From Eledone cirrhosa (lineage: Eukaryota > Mollusca > Cephalopoda > Octopoda > Eledonidae): DNA of 64,000 nt. The DNA lies in assembly GCA_964016885.1 (NCBI GenBank), contig OZ024743.1, positions 184,072,545-184,136,544 of the forward strand, given 5' to 3'. Each line of letters starts with the position of its first letter. The first letter of the stretch is position 1. The notes beneath the pieces were generated by a model. The model saw nothing but the letters and a program-made list of their open reading frames with translations, had not been told where the DNA came from and searched no databases. Position numbers and translations under genes: made by a program. Below, in pieces: positions 55,277 through 64,000 of the stretch.

Positions 55277-58168
55277 CAGTAAAAAGTCCTGCTTCCTGTT
55301 GCGAAAAATTGGTTATAGCTGTTGGAAGAATTTTCAAAACTGATGGTGATGTAATGTCTGAAAAATCTTCACTTCTCATTCGGGATGAATTGCTGAAATC
55401 GGTCGATATTGATACGATGTTAATCGGAGAGTTCTCAGTCTGTAACATATCAAAATCACTAGAACTGTCGATTCTTGTTTCAGACTGAAAATAGTTTGAT
55501 GTGTGCAGTTGTTGAGTGCCAACGGAATCTGGAGCTGCATTTGTGCTGGTGAAAAATCTATCACTGAGGTAATCGGTTGTAACTGGTTGGGAATTGATGC
55601 TGGAGTTTACGCTCAATATGAAGCTTATCATCGAAATATCAGTTTGAGAGGTAACAACTGTTGACATAGAATTTAACTCAAAGCTGGGTGTTAGATAGTC
55701 AGTCATTGGTTGCTGAGATTTGCTAATACTATTAAGAATGGATGTTGGAGTATACGTCAAATTATCTCTCGCATTTTGGGAACTAAAATCGCTCGTTATT
55801 TGAGTTTTTTCGGTAAGCTGCGTGGTGGGGGATATTTGTTTGCTGTCTCCAAAAGAAGAAACTGAAAATTCTATAGATAATTTACTAGAAGCAAAATGGA
55901 AAGATGGTTGATGCTGTGAATAGAAATGGTTATCTGTGATAGAATTTACGAAAGATTCTGCAAAAAGGGAATTGCTTATCGAAGCAGTGGTAGCCATTAA
56001 ACTACCGACTGGATTACTAAAAAAAGTGTCAATGGTGGCTGTTTTCGCGTTATAAATCTGGCTTGCATCTGATACATTTTCTAACTGGAGAATATTAACA
56101 GAAGATTTCTGGTGCAAATTGTTTTCAGAAGAACTTAATAGTTCCGTCTCTACTTCTGATTCCTCAACTGTAGCAGATAGAGTAATGTCGTTTCTGTTAA
56201 CTGGATAATCAGTTGACAATACCATTTCAGTGGTATCAGTTATTGGAACTATACCCAGACTTGTGGCAATATATTCAGATGTTCTTTCGCTTTGACTGTT
56301 GAATACGGAAGAGTAAGGATTCAGAATATTGTTTTGGGAATATTCACTTGGATTTAAACTACGAACATCTAAATATGGTGTATTACTGGAATATATTTCA
56401 GTTTCTAGTACAGGTCTATTAATGGTATTCGATGCAATTGTTGAATCAGATAAGTAACTGTTTGTAAGATAATCTGTTTGTGTCTCCATTGGATTACTGT
56501 AATACGAAATTGAGATTGTGTCAAAGGGTTTATTATTTGAAGTATATTTGCTTGCCATTTCCGATTGATGGAAGCTGATGTCTGTAGTCGTTTCAGTGAA
56601 GAAATAATTTGAAGAAAAATCAGTGTATACGCGGCTACCTTCTATAAGATCGGAAGTTCTTTCAAATAGTATGCTTTTAGACAAATATCCACTTGGTTGT
56701 TGCTGTGTCGTGCTAAATATACTAGGAGTTATAACAGGTAACAGAGATTCTGTCATATGTTCTAGTAAATTACTCTCAAATGTTTCAGGGAGGGAAATAC
56801 GGGTAAAATCCTGTAATGAAATACTGCTTAAGTTATTCAGTTCGGCTGTGTTAAAGTTTGTACTGTCAATGTCACTTGACAATTCCGATTCATTGTTATT
56901 TATTTTATGTACACTGCTAACATAACTACTAAGTATAGGTGTGATATACAGAGAACTGTGTGTAAAATAACTATCTGTGATTAATACAGAAATTGAACGA
57001 GACACAAAACTAACAGACAAGTATTCCGTTGGTGTTGTCATAGAAAATAAATCGGAATTTGTAGGCAAATAAGATGAAGCTATTTCCAATGAACTTTCAC
57101 TGTTCGTATATCTTGTAGCCTGTGGCAAGGGACTGATAATGTCAGTTGATATTAACAGTTCATCGGAAAGGGACTCTATGCTTTGATAGTTAGAAGAATA
57201 TTTACTTGTGTCACTGACAAAACTCGACATACCCTTTGTTAAATATTCTGTTACTTGTCTGTCTGTTAAACTACCAATTTCCTGGCTAAAAGGTAAATTG
57301 TGAGTAAACAGATTTTCAGTATCTAGCATATCCGAAGTATTGATATTTGTTAATGTAGCCGGATTAGAAGGAGAGATTTCGATGACTGAACTTTCTGAAT
57401 CTGTCGCTACACTGTCGGAAATAGTCAATACGATGTTTTCCGTATATTGTTTTTCAAACCCACTACTTTCAACATTAAGATCAGTTAGTGTATGTGACGG
57501 ATATATTGGGCTGGTTGAAAATACTTCAGTTAGAATATTAGATGTAGTTGAAAATTTCGGTAATGTAGAAAGAAAAATAGGCGAAAAAGATCCAGCTATT
57601 TCCATTGTAGAAGTAAAAGGTAAAAATGATTGGTCATTTTCTGTTGAAAATATTGTAGTGGGTAAGAGATTATTGGTAAACATTTTGGGGCTTTTTGATA
57701 TATCTTCCGATAGAAAACTGGAAGTGAAGTCTAGATTGAATAAACTTGATTCAACTTCTGAATTACTCGTAGTCACAGTTTCTGAGAATTTACTAATCAA
57801 TGAGCTATAAGTTATCGCAATTTCATCTGAATTCCACATCAATGGAGCAGAAGAAAATACATTAGTCAAGGAACTTACTGAGTTTGTTTGAATATCCTTG
57901 CTGGTTGAATGTGATTGTAAACTATTAATATCTTCACTGTTCGATAAGTATTGGTCTGATGAATAGACCGTTGTAAAGTCTGGTGAGTCTGTTTGGACAG
58001 CGCTACTTGAAAACGTCATCTGATTAAATGAAGAAATTTGATCCAGAGAAATAATGGTATTTTTTACTACACCTACTGTTGTATCCAGTGATATGGTAGG
58101 ATTGACACCAGAAAATGAGTCAAGAAGTTCAGTGTTATGAAATCCACTAGTTTGTAATGTTTCTGGAC
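55277..58168 (-). CDS. Host gene giant exon: Ser/Thr-rich mucin-like region (964 codons)
   Basis: Continuous minus-strand frame. The acceptor is the second AG (cttttccagatctttttag/TC); splicing at the first AG in phase 1 would give a TAA within 15 codons. The donor is ACTG/gtaaat. Length 2892 bp, phase 1 on both sides. The product is dominated by Ser/Thr (over two fifths in the first 100 residues by eye) with many N-x-S/T sequons and no Cys-rich domain, as expected of an O-glycosylated extracellular stalk. About ten degenerate repeats share a core of Q-x-T/S, then (S/T)(D/E)YL(S/T), for example QTDYLTNSYLSD, QPMTDYLTPS, PVTTDYLSDRF, QQPSGYLSKS and VTEYLTKGMS. No enzyme motif. Exact protein family unknown. 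Confidence 0.85.
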
Positions 58169-58562
58169 TAAAAAGATCTGGAAAAGAAATAATTCAACAC
58201 GTAACAAATCTGTAAAAAAAATAAGTCATTGGAGAAAATGGTTTTAAAAAATATACAAAATGTATTTAATAAATTCTTTATAAAGACCTTTAAAGTTCAC
58301 CTTATTACAGAATAGAAAAGTTAACAGCAGTGGTGTTTCACTCCAATTTCTGCAGCGTTGTGTTTAGGGTTGTTTATAAGTAAGGGTGGGGTCCAATAAG
58401 CAACAACAACCCTGGTATGTATTTAGCTGTGTAATACCCACCTCACACATACATACACACACATACATGCGCATATACACAAATAGAGATTTTATACAGA
58501 ACCTGAATATAGAAATATAACGTTCTAAGGTAGAGTTCTACTAGTTAGAAACAGTTTATTAC
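58169..58562 (-). other. Intron between the two Ser/Thr-rich exons
   Basis: 394 bases bounded by GT (…ACAG/gtaataaa at 58563) and AG. No repeat or gene recognised apart from a short ACATACACACA stretch. Confidence 0.75.
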
Positions 58563-59189
58563 CTGTAGTCGTTTCTTGAAGAAAAGTTGTCGACGCCGGG
58601 CTAATGTTGTTCGAGTTGCTATTAAAGTCAATTGTGCTCTCTTGGGTCTTGATGTCACTAGAAGAGATATCTTCAAGAATGCTTGTAGTATCTAATGACT
58701 GATAGTATGATATTGTATTTAGTGAAGACATTTCCGACCAGCTGCTCATTTTTGCAACCGATGCTTTATTTACAGAACTTTCAAGCCAAGAATACAACTG
58801 AGAGGAGGTTACTGATTCGCTTGTGCTTCTAAACCAAAGACTAGTGGGATCCACTATTACATCCTGTGAATGAGTTGTTGTATCATGAATATCTTGAAAC
58901 TGAGTAACAGATAAAGATGGTGTAAATTGAGCTGAAGTGACAAAGAAAGATTGCATATCTTCCAGAGAACTGACAGATAAAGATGGCCAAATAATACTCG
59001 GTGGATCTATTGAAACCGTTGGCATTTTACTGGCAGACATTAAAGTTTTATCTACTGAAAAACTCATTTTAGGAAAATTTGTAAAAGAGCTTTCGATTCC
59101 CTGTGTAAAGTCAGTTTCCTGTTGTAACGTATTGGATTGAGCAATATTTGTCGTCAAACTATAAAAGCTGGAAGTCAACGGCGTTACAT
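58563..59189 (-). CDS. Host gene exon: Ser/Thr-rich region following the SEA domain
   Basis: 627-bp minus-strand exon (209 codons), acceptor tttttag/AT and donor ACAG/gtaata, phase 1 on both sides. It reads VTPLTSSFYSLTTNIAQSNT at the start and SPASTTFLQETTTG at the end. Ser/Thr-rich with repeated (S/T)-S-L-x-W elements; no Cys. It continues the mucin-like stalk begun after the SEA exon. Part of it (58829-58945) has a decayed duplicate at 54389-54500. Confidence 0.82.
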
Positions 59190-59339
59190 CTAAAAAGTAA
59201 AAATAAAGATAAAAGTAAGAAATAGTGAGAATCGTAGATGGCCGATTCGGTCGTTTTCAAGACCACCAGCTGAATATTTGGCGATTTATATTCTGTAATG
59301 GTGCTATCGTTTTAAATTTATAAGACACTTAATCATTTT

Positions 59340-60000
59340 TTTAACCATAATTCTAAAGCACTTGATATGCTTGCTGTCGAGTGCTGCACAGCTGGAATAA
59401 AAATCAGTGCAGCGAAGACTGAAATACGCGTACTCTCAAGGAAGCCTGCACAGTGCACTCTACATGCCAGTAGATTTCTACTGAAGCAGGTGGAGAAGTT
59501 CAAGTGTCTCAGGGCCGTGTTCACGAGTGATGGAAGGAGGAGGCTGAATTAAGTGCAAGAATTGCAGGAGCTTGTGCAGTAATGCTCTAGTTTCAGCATT
59601 CAGTCATCAGAAGAAGGGAGGCAGGTGTAAAAGCCAAACTCGCTATCTTCAATTCATTATTCGTGCCAACCCTTACCTATTTTCATGAATTTTATGTAAT
59701 GACCGAAAGAATACGATCGCAAATACAAGCGGCCGAAATGGGGTTCCTCAGGGGTCTTTGTAGTGGCATTACTCAATAGAGTGCGTAACTCGGAGATCAG
59801 AGAGTCGCTCCATGTAGAGCCGCTACTTCTCCGAATTGAGGGATCACAGCTCAGATACTATGGACGTGTGGTTAGAATGCCTCAGGAAAGAATCGCTGGA
59901 CAAATTTTACAGGCAAAACGAGGGAGAAATTTGTTTCCCAACTATTTAACGCCCCAGAAAACGGAAACAAATTCCAGCCCAATGAAACTTTGAAGTCTGT
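59340..60000 (+). pseudogene. RTE-like LINE C-terminal fragment
   Basis: Plus strand: LAVECCTAGIKISAAKTEI (end of the palm; compare AECCMAEMKISAAKTET at 37910), QVEKFKCLRAVFTSDGRR near 59490, then VRNSEIRESLHVEPLLLRIE and SQLRYYGRVVRMPQERIA near 59785-59900. Broken by stops and shifts. The same family as the fragments at 37.2 and 63.1 kb. Antisense to the host gene. Confidence 0.75.
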
Positions 60001-60744
60001 GAAAAAGATTTACTTTTAATACAAAATACATCAACTAATGTTATATTTTTTAATACTATATGTATGTATGGGGTCGTAAGGGAGCCGACGTGACCTGGAG
60101 CCCATCCCTTTTCCAGGTCTGACGTTCTCACTACATATAGCTGAATATATAAAATATAAATCTACCAAAAATGATCAATGGTTTATCAGTTCACGTAACT
60201 ATAAATACGTAGCAAATAAAGAGGTAGGTACTATAGGAATCAGATTAAGTAATTGCATGCGCCATAGAAAATAACAATGCAATAAAATTACTGTACCAAT
60301 AATTACTTATTCGGCAATTTAATTTTTAAAATTATTTTAAGTAGTGTTCGTTATAAAATAAATAAACCAGCTGGGTTATTCTAGTTATCCTTTGTCAAAA
60401 CTTTTGTCCGACTAATTGAAGTACTGTACGGAATTTTTCCGAGTTTCTACAAACTTAAAATGTGCTGTAGCGTACATTAGTGTACAACAGCACCTCGTAA
60501 AATTATTTTACTTATTATGGCCCACATGGTATTTTTTATTGCTGAATCGCAAACGGTGGAAGACAACGAAAAAAAAATCGAGATGGTATTCGTTATCAGC
60601 GTCACTTTCGATGTTTTTGCCTCTATCATAAACCAACCTTTGCTTTCTCTAAGAAAGAAAGAAAAAAAGAAAGAAGAACTGATGGTAAAATCAGACTAAG
60701 GAAACTGTTACCATTGTTTTTTTCCATTGTTAATACTATTTGCT

Positions 60745-60935
60745 GGTCGCTACTCCTAGAAGAAGGGGTGGGATTTCAGCTCAGAACGTGCCCTGAACTG
60801 GTAATTTATTTATTGACTCTGAAAGGATAAATGGCAAAGTTGACCATGGCGGGATTTGAACTCAGAATACAGCGAGCCGAAATAAATACAGAGGCTTTTA
60901 ATCTGACGCTCTAAATAACTGTCAAATCGATGAAA
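60745..60935 (-). mobile_element. SINE (OR-like), diverged
   Basis: Plus view: GAACTGGTAATTTATTTATT, GATAAATGGCAAAGTTGACC, GGCGGGATTTGAACTCAGAA, CTTTTAATCTGACGCTC. Same family and orientation as the other copies. Confidence 0.7.
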
Positions 60936-60959
60936 TAAATAAAACACTGGAAAATTTAC

Positions 60960-61105
60960 CTGTAAAAGTAAGTTGTTGGTCGTCGAAACTAAAGTCTGGG
61001 TCATTCAGGCTGTCATAACCCGCTAAGAAATTGTTTTGAAGAACTTGTTCATCTGTATTGCTTCCATTGACTACAACTTCGAAGTCGACAACAACGCTTC
61101 CTTCA
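60960..61105 (-). CDS. Host gene exon: C-terminal part of a SEA domain
   Basis: 146-bp minus-strand exon, acceptor ggattacag/T (phase 2) and donor ACAG/gtaaat (phase 1). It reads EGSVVVDFEVVVNGSNTDEQ then VLQNNFLAGYDSLNDPDFSF and DDQQLTFT. The G-S-V-V-V-D-F-x-V strand followed by an N-x-S sequon and a helix is typical of SEA domains, which are found in cell-surface mucins and matrix proteins, often autoproteolysed. The N-terminal half of the domain and the signal peptide must lie upstream, beyond 61105; I could not find that exon within the window. Confidence 0.72.
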
Positions 61106-62185
61106 CTGTAATCCAGTAAAATATGTTCGCAGTTACGTAATTAATTAAGTTGTTATATAATGGAGAGAAGATTAGAAGTTTGATATGTTTATGTTTAACT
61201 AGAAACATTGTAAATGATTTGAAAAATATTTAAACTCTTTTGTTACGATTTTTGCAAATAATTTCGAAAATAATCAAGAATTTCGAGGGATTTAGTAATA
61301 TAACTTTGGAACAAAACAAAAATCCTTACATAAAAGTATGATGGAAGCATTTTAGATAAATATAAACACTTTGTATCATAGAACCAAAAGAGGTTTAATG
61401 CGATTTTACTATCAAAACTTTGTTGCAAAATCAGCTCATTGAAATGTTTGCTTCACTTCTACAGTTTAAGAATTATAATAACTACTACATAAGACATTGT
61501 TTTTTTATGAACGGAATAAGTAATATTCGGTTTCTTCACAAATTCTCTAATCCGCTATTCCATGAACATGGAGAATAGTTCAAGTTATAGAAATAAGCTG
61601 GTATAATATATTTTCACAGATTTGGAAAGAGAAAGTGAAATCAGAGTTTCCTAAATTAGATATCGTAAGAGAGATCGTTAGAAGACAGTTGTTGTGCAAG
61701 AGAAATAATAAAACAAATGTTGAGGAGTACAAACAGCAATGAGTAGCTAAGGACTAAGTCTAGTTTTAATCTCTGCTAAAATAAAGATAGTGGTTGGGAT
61801 CTTAAAATGAGTGACACATTAACATTATAAGATGTATACATGTATTCATTTCAACATTTCTTTTATAACCCTTTGAAATGGTTGTATTTTCTAAGATGCG
61901 GGGTACCAACTATTTTATCTCAGACGTAACCTCCGACTACCAAATGAGACAACGTTGCTTATTTATAATAGTCTGCCGAGTCCATTTCTTTAATCCCAAA
62001 GAGGTGTTCACCACAGCGTTTTCAAAATACGTTTATAATATATGAATGACGAAAAAAAAGGAAGAGAGGATGGGGAGAAGAAAGCATTGCCGTGCCGTGG
62101 AGAACAGCCAGTGATATTCGCTGCATCAATCATTCTATTATGCAGATATCCTTCCTCAAGCGTGATCCATCCCCTCGTCTCAATA
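61106..62185. other. No gene recognised; probable intron of the host gene
   Basis: AT-rich sequence without recognisable coding, RNA or repeat features. Confidence 0.5.
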
Positions 62186-62400
62186 TGAAGACCTGCCAAC
62201 CTCTAAAAATCCAAAATAGGGAGAACAAATGCCCTAAAATAGCGAGAAATGGGGCAAAATGGGTAGATTTTACATAATGAAAGCTATACTCGTTTTCACA
62301 AAAACGGGGAGAAATGAGCCAAAACGGGAAAATCTCCCCGTTAGACGGGAATATGGCAGAGGAAAATGGCAGACTGGGGACCGAGGACACTCGAGGCTTA
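62186..62400. mobile_element. MITE fragment related to 48713-48905
   Basis: AGACCTGCCAACCTCTAAAA, GGGCAAAATGGGTAGATTTT and ACATAATGAAAGCTATA match the MITE at 48.7 kb. An AAAACGGGGAGAAATGAG segment is repeated twice. The right inverted end is not clear. Confidence 0.55.
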
Positions 62401-62599
62401 AATTTATTTCTTTTTGACATATGTTAAGTCAAAAAGTACTTTAGGGCATACGGGGGTGGAGTAATAGTGTTTGAATATGGCAACCTTAGTAATTTCAAAT
62501 ATACAAATAATTTATATACTACCGGAAGCTAAGTATCCATATTTCTTGGATGGATCCTGCCAGACTGCTCTTATCAAAGACGGCCTTTACCTGAAAAAA

Positions 62600-62605
62600 A
62601 TTATA

Positions 62606-62643
<38 letters not shown>

Positions 62644-62805
62644 AAGAGGGGGAAGGAGAGAAAGAGTTAAAGAGATAGATAGAGGGAAGGGGATGGCAGT
62701 AGGATGTCTGACTAAATGCACACGTGTTTTCCGCCTTAAAAACTTTTTTCCCGCTTTTTTTTCTTCTTACTCTCGCCTGTCTTTCGATGTTTTCTTATTA
62801 TTATT

Positions 62806-62855
<50 letters not shown>

Positions 62856-62860
62856 TCTCG

Positions 62861-62898
<38 letters not shown>

Positions 62899-62900
62899 CT
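62600..62900. repeat. (TA)n, (GA)n, (CT)n and (CTAT)n microsatellites
   Basis: TA at 62602-62626, GA at 62627-62645, CT at 62811-62860, CTAT at 62861-62893. The GA and CT runs face each other as a large potential hairpin. Confidence 0.9.
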
Positions 62901-63130
62901 TATTCCATCGCCCGTTGAAGGACTAATGTCCGAAATGTGAGGAAACTTTTTCTACTATATCAAGCGTTAAATTAATTGTTCGCCGATGTTGTTTTTCCTT
63001 GTTGACCTTTATGATACACACACACATGTATGTTTGCCTTATGTATGTATGCATGTATGTGTGTATGTTTTTATGTGTGTATGTATGCATGTTTATATGT
63101 ATGAATTCACGTGCATGCGTAAGTTTTTAA
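62900..63130. other. Penelope/retrozyme-like scrap and TG-rich spacer
   Basis: GGAC-TAAT-GTCC followed by GAAA (62920-62935) looks like a hammerhead stem II plus core, but the preceding CTGATGA is reduced to GTTGA. The remainder is ATGTATG-type repeats. Confidence 0.35.
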
Positions 63131-63460
63131 CATTACTTGATAGAATGCATATCTCGGGGATCAGAGAGTCACTCCAAGTAGAGCCGCTACTTTCCAAATT
63201 GAAATATCACAGCTCCGATACTATGAACATGTGGATAGAATGTCTCATAAAAGAATCGCTGGACAGATTTTATGGCAAAATCAATTGGCAGGAGACTCAC
63301 GGGTTGACCCCGAGCAAGCTGGTTGGATAGCTGGTTTCGGTTAGGGATCCAGTCGGATTAGTTGATCAGTGGAGGCAGTTACTTCTTACAAGTCCCACTG
63401 GAAAGAGTATTTGAGGACTCTGCGCCCCCCATCTCAGGAATAAGTGGGCGAAGAAGAAGC
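63130..63460 (+). pseudogene. RTE-like LINE 3' fragment
   Basis: SGIRESLQVEPLLSKLKYHS and a degenerate RMPHKR-type block near 63165-63260, then non-coding 3' sequence ending AATAAGTGGGCGAAGAAGAAG. It matches the C-terminus at 59.8 kb and is closer to the element 3' end. Confidence 0.65.
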
Positions 63461-63610
63461 TTTTTTCACTTTGATTGTATATTTTTGTGTTATATTTATA
63501 AGGTTCCATGAATTCTATTTTTATGAGAAACATCGTGATTATAGTATCTTGCTAATGTTTTTGAATTTTGAATAAGTTTCATGTCTGATCAAAAAGTGTA
63601 ACACTCCTTG
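63461..63610. other. No gene
   Basis: AT-rich spacer between an RTE fragment and the AAT array. Confidence 0.5.
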
Positions 63611-63617
63611 CTGTGCC

Positions 63618-63667
<50 letters not shown>
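63618..63667. repeat. (AAT)n microsatellite
   Basis: About 16 ATA/AAT triplets, of the type that forms the 3' tail of some LINEs. Confidence 0.95.
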
Positions 63668-63669
<2 letters not shown>

Positions 63670-63670
63670 A

Positions 63671-64000
63671 AACAAGATCAGAGCCTTGGTGGAAGAAACG
63701 ACTGAGTGGTCAAATCAGGGAAATGAGAAATGACATTGGAAAGCTTGAGTCCCTAGTGAATAGGACACTAAAAAACATAGACACTAATAATAGACTGGAA
63801 ATAAAGTACAAAACTAGGAGGAAAAAGCTAAATATTATCATAGAGGAACTGAAGCAACGCATTGTAGCAAAGAGTGCAAAAATCAGGCGATACGAGAACA
63901 GAGTCAGCCAGTATAGACAGAACCGCATGTTCGAGAACAACCAGAAGATGCTGTTTGGACAGCTTGAAGGGAAAGAAAGAGGCAACGACTTGATCCCTGA
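63671..64000 (+). CDS. N-terminal part of a LINE ORF, running off the window
   Basis: Open plus-strand frame without a stop to the window edge: SEPWWKKRLSGQIREMRNDI, then IEYKTRRKKLN-like, IIEELKQRIVAKSAKIRRYE and NRVSQYRQNRMFENNQKML. This Lys/Arg-rich coiled-coil-like segment (EPWW, EELKQR-x-x-AK-x-x-KI-x-RYE, QYRQNRMF) is typical of the region just upstream of the RT in a family of animal non-LTR elements. Neither the start codon nor the RT is visible, so the state of the element is unknown. No frameshift occurs in 108 codons. Confidence 0.65.

Larger units (their letters stand above)
59190..60959 (-). other. Intron with RTE fragment and SINE
   Basis: Bounded by the SEA exon donor (ACAG/gtaaat) and the next acceptor. 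It contains an RTE LINE tail (59340-60000) and a SINE (60745-60935). A GACCTGGA...TCCAGGTC hairpin lies at about 60091-60119. Confidence 0.7.

Noticed and set aside
58169..58178. First AG (cttttccag) as the acceptor of the 2.9-kb exon
   Set aside because: The upstream exon ends in phase 1, and joining at this AG gives a TAA within 15 codons; the next AG ten bases on keeps the frame.
62905..62940. GGAC-TAAT-GTCC plus GAAA as a hammerhead
   Set aside because: The essential CTGANGA core is missing (GTTGA only); at best a dead relic.

Overview
This is a eukaryotic, repeat-dominated window, most likely from a cephalopod mollusc such as an octopus. I infer this from several kinds of evidence seen together. 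They are many copies of a tRNA-derived SINE that resembles the octopus OR-type family, Tx1-like LINEs, RTE/jockey-type LINE debris, Penelope-like GIY-YIG retroelements, Helitrons, mariner and hAT relics, long (TA)n, (CA)n and (GT)n arrays, and a multi-exon metazoan gene with phase-1 introns. The species call is inference; no bacterial-style gene organisation is present.

Layout. 1-9.35 kb: two decayed plus-strand copies (A, B) of a Tx1-like LINE in tandem. 9.35-11.5 kb: a LINE chimera, then a hammerhead-ribozyme motif and a foldback/tandem element with two more hammerheads at a 416-bp period. 11.5-16.4 kb: a decayed minus-strand Helitron (Rep remnant plus Pif1-like helicase). 16.4-18.4 kb: a structurally complete LTR retrotransposon without gag-pol, flanked by a 4-bp target duplication. 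18.8-23.5 kb: Tx1-like copy C on the minus strand. 23.9-24.8 kb: a mariner relic. 25.5-27.2 kb: a ribozyme-element relic and LINE debris. 27.2-32.1 kb: a large palindrome of two Penelope-like elements; its left arm was split by a second gag-pol-less LTR element, and its right arm preserves the empty site. 32.3-38.1 kb: a non-autonomous Helitron, two more hammerhead-bearing repeats, a diverged 28S-rRNA-like segment, a possible solo LTR and RTE debris. 38.1-40.8 kb: a decayed EEP/RT LINE on the minus strand.

42.7-61.1 kb holds the only convincing host gene, on the minus strand. Seven exons can be joined in one open frame, and every junction is phase 1. They encode part of a SEA domain, two Ser/Thr-rich exons (one of 2.9 kb), a short linker exon and three calcium-binding EGF modules. 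The product looks like a large extracellular or cell-surface mucin-like SEA/EGF protein; both ends appear to lie outside what I can see. Its introns are filled with SINEs, 5'-truncated Tx1 LINE fragments, hAT-like MITEs, a complete small Helitron and a minisatellite split by a LINE insertion. 59-64 kb holds RTE LINE tails and, at the right edge, the N-terminal part of another LINE ORF.

The most interesting signal is the repeated hammerhead-type self-cleaving ribozyme architecture (10.2, 10.8, 11.2, 34.1 and 34.4 kb, with degenerate copies near 25.7, 27.4 and 31.9 kb). At 10.8-11.2 kb two such motifs delimit a 416-bp tandem unit, as expected of a retrozyme or a Penelope pseudo-LTR.
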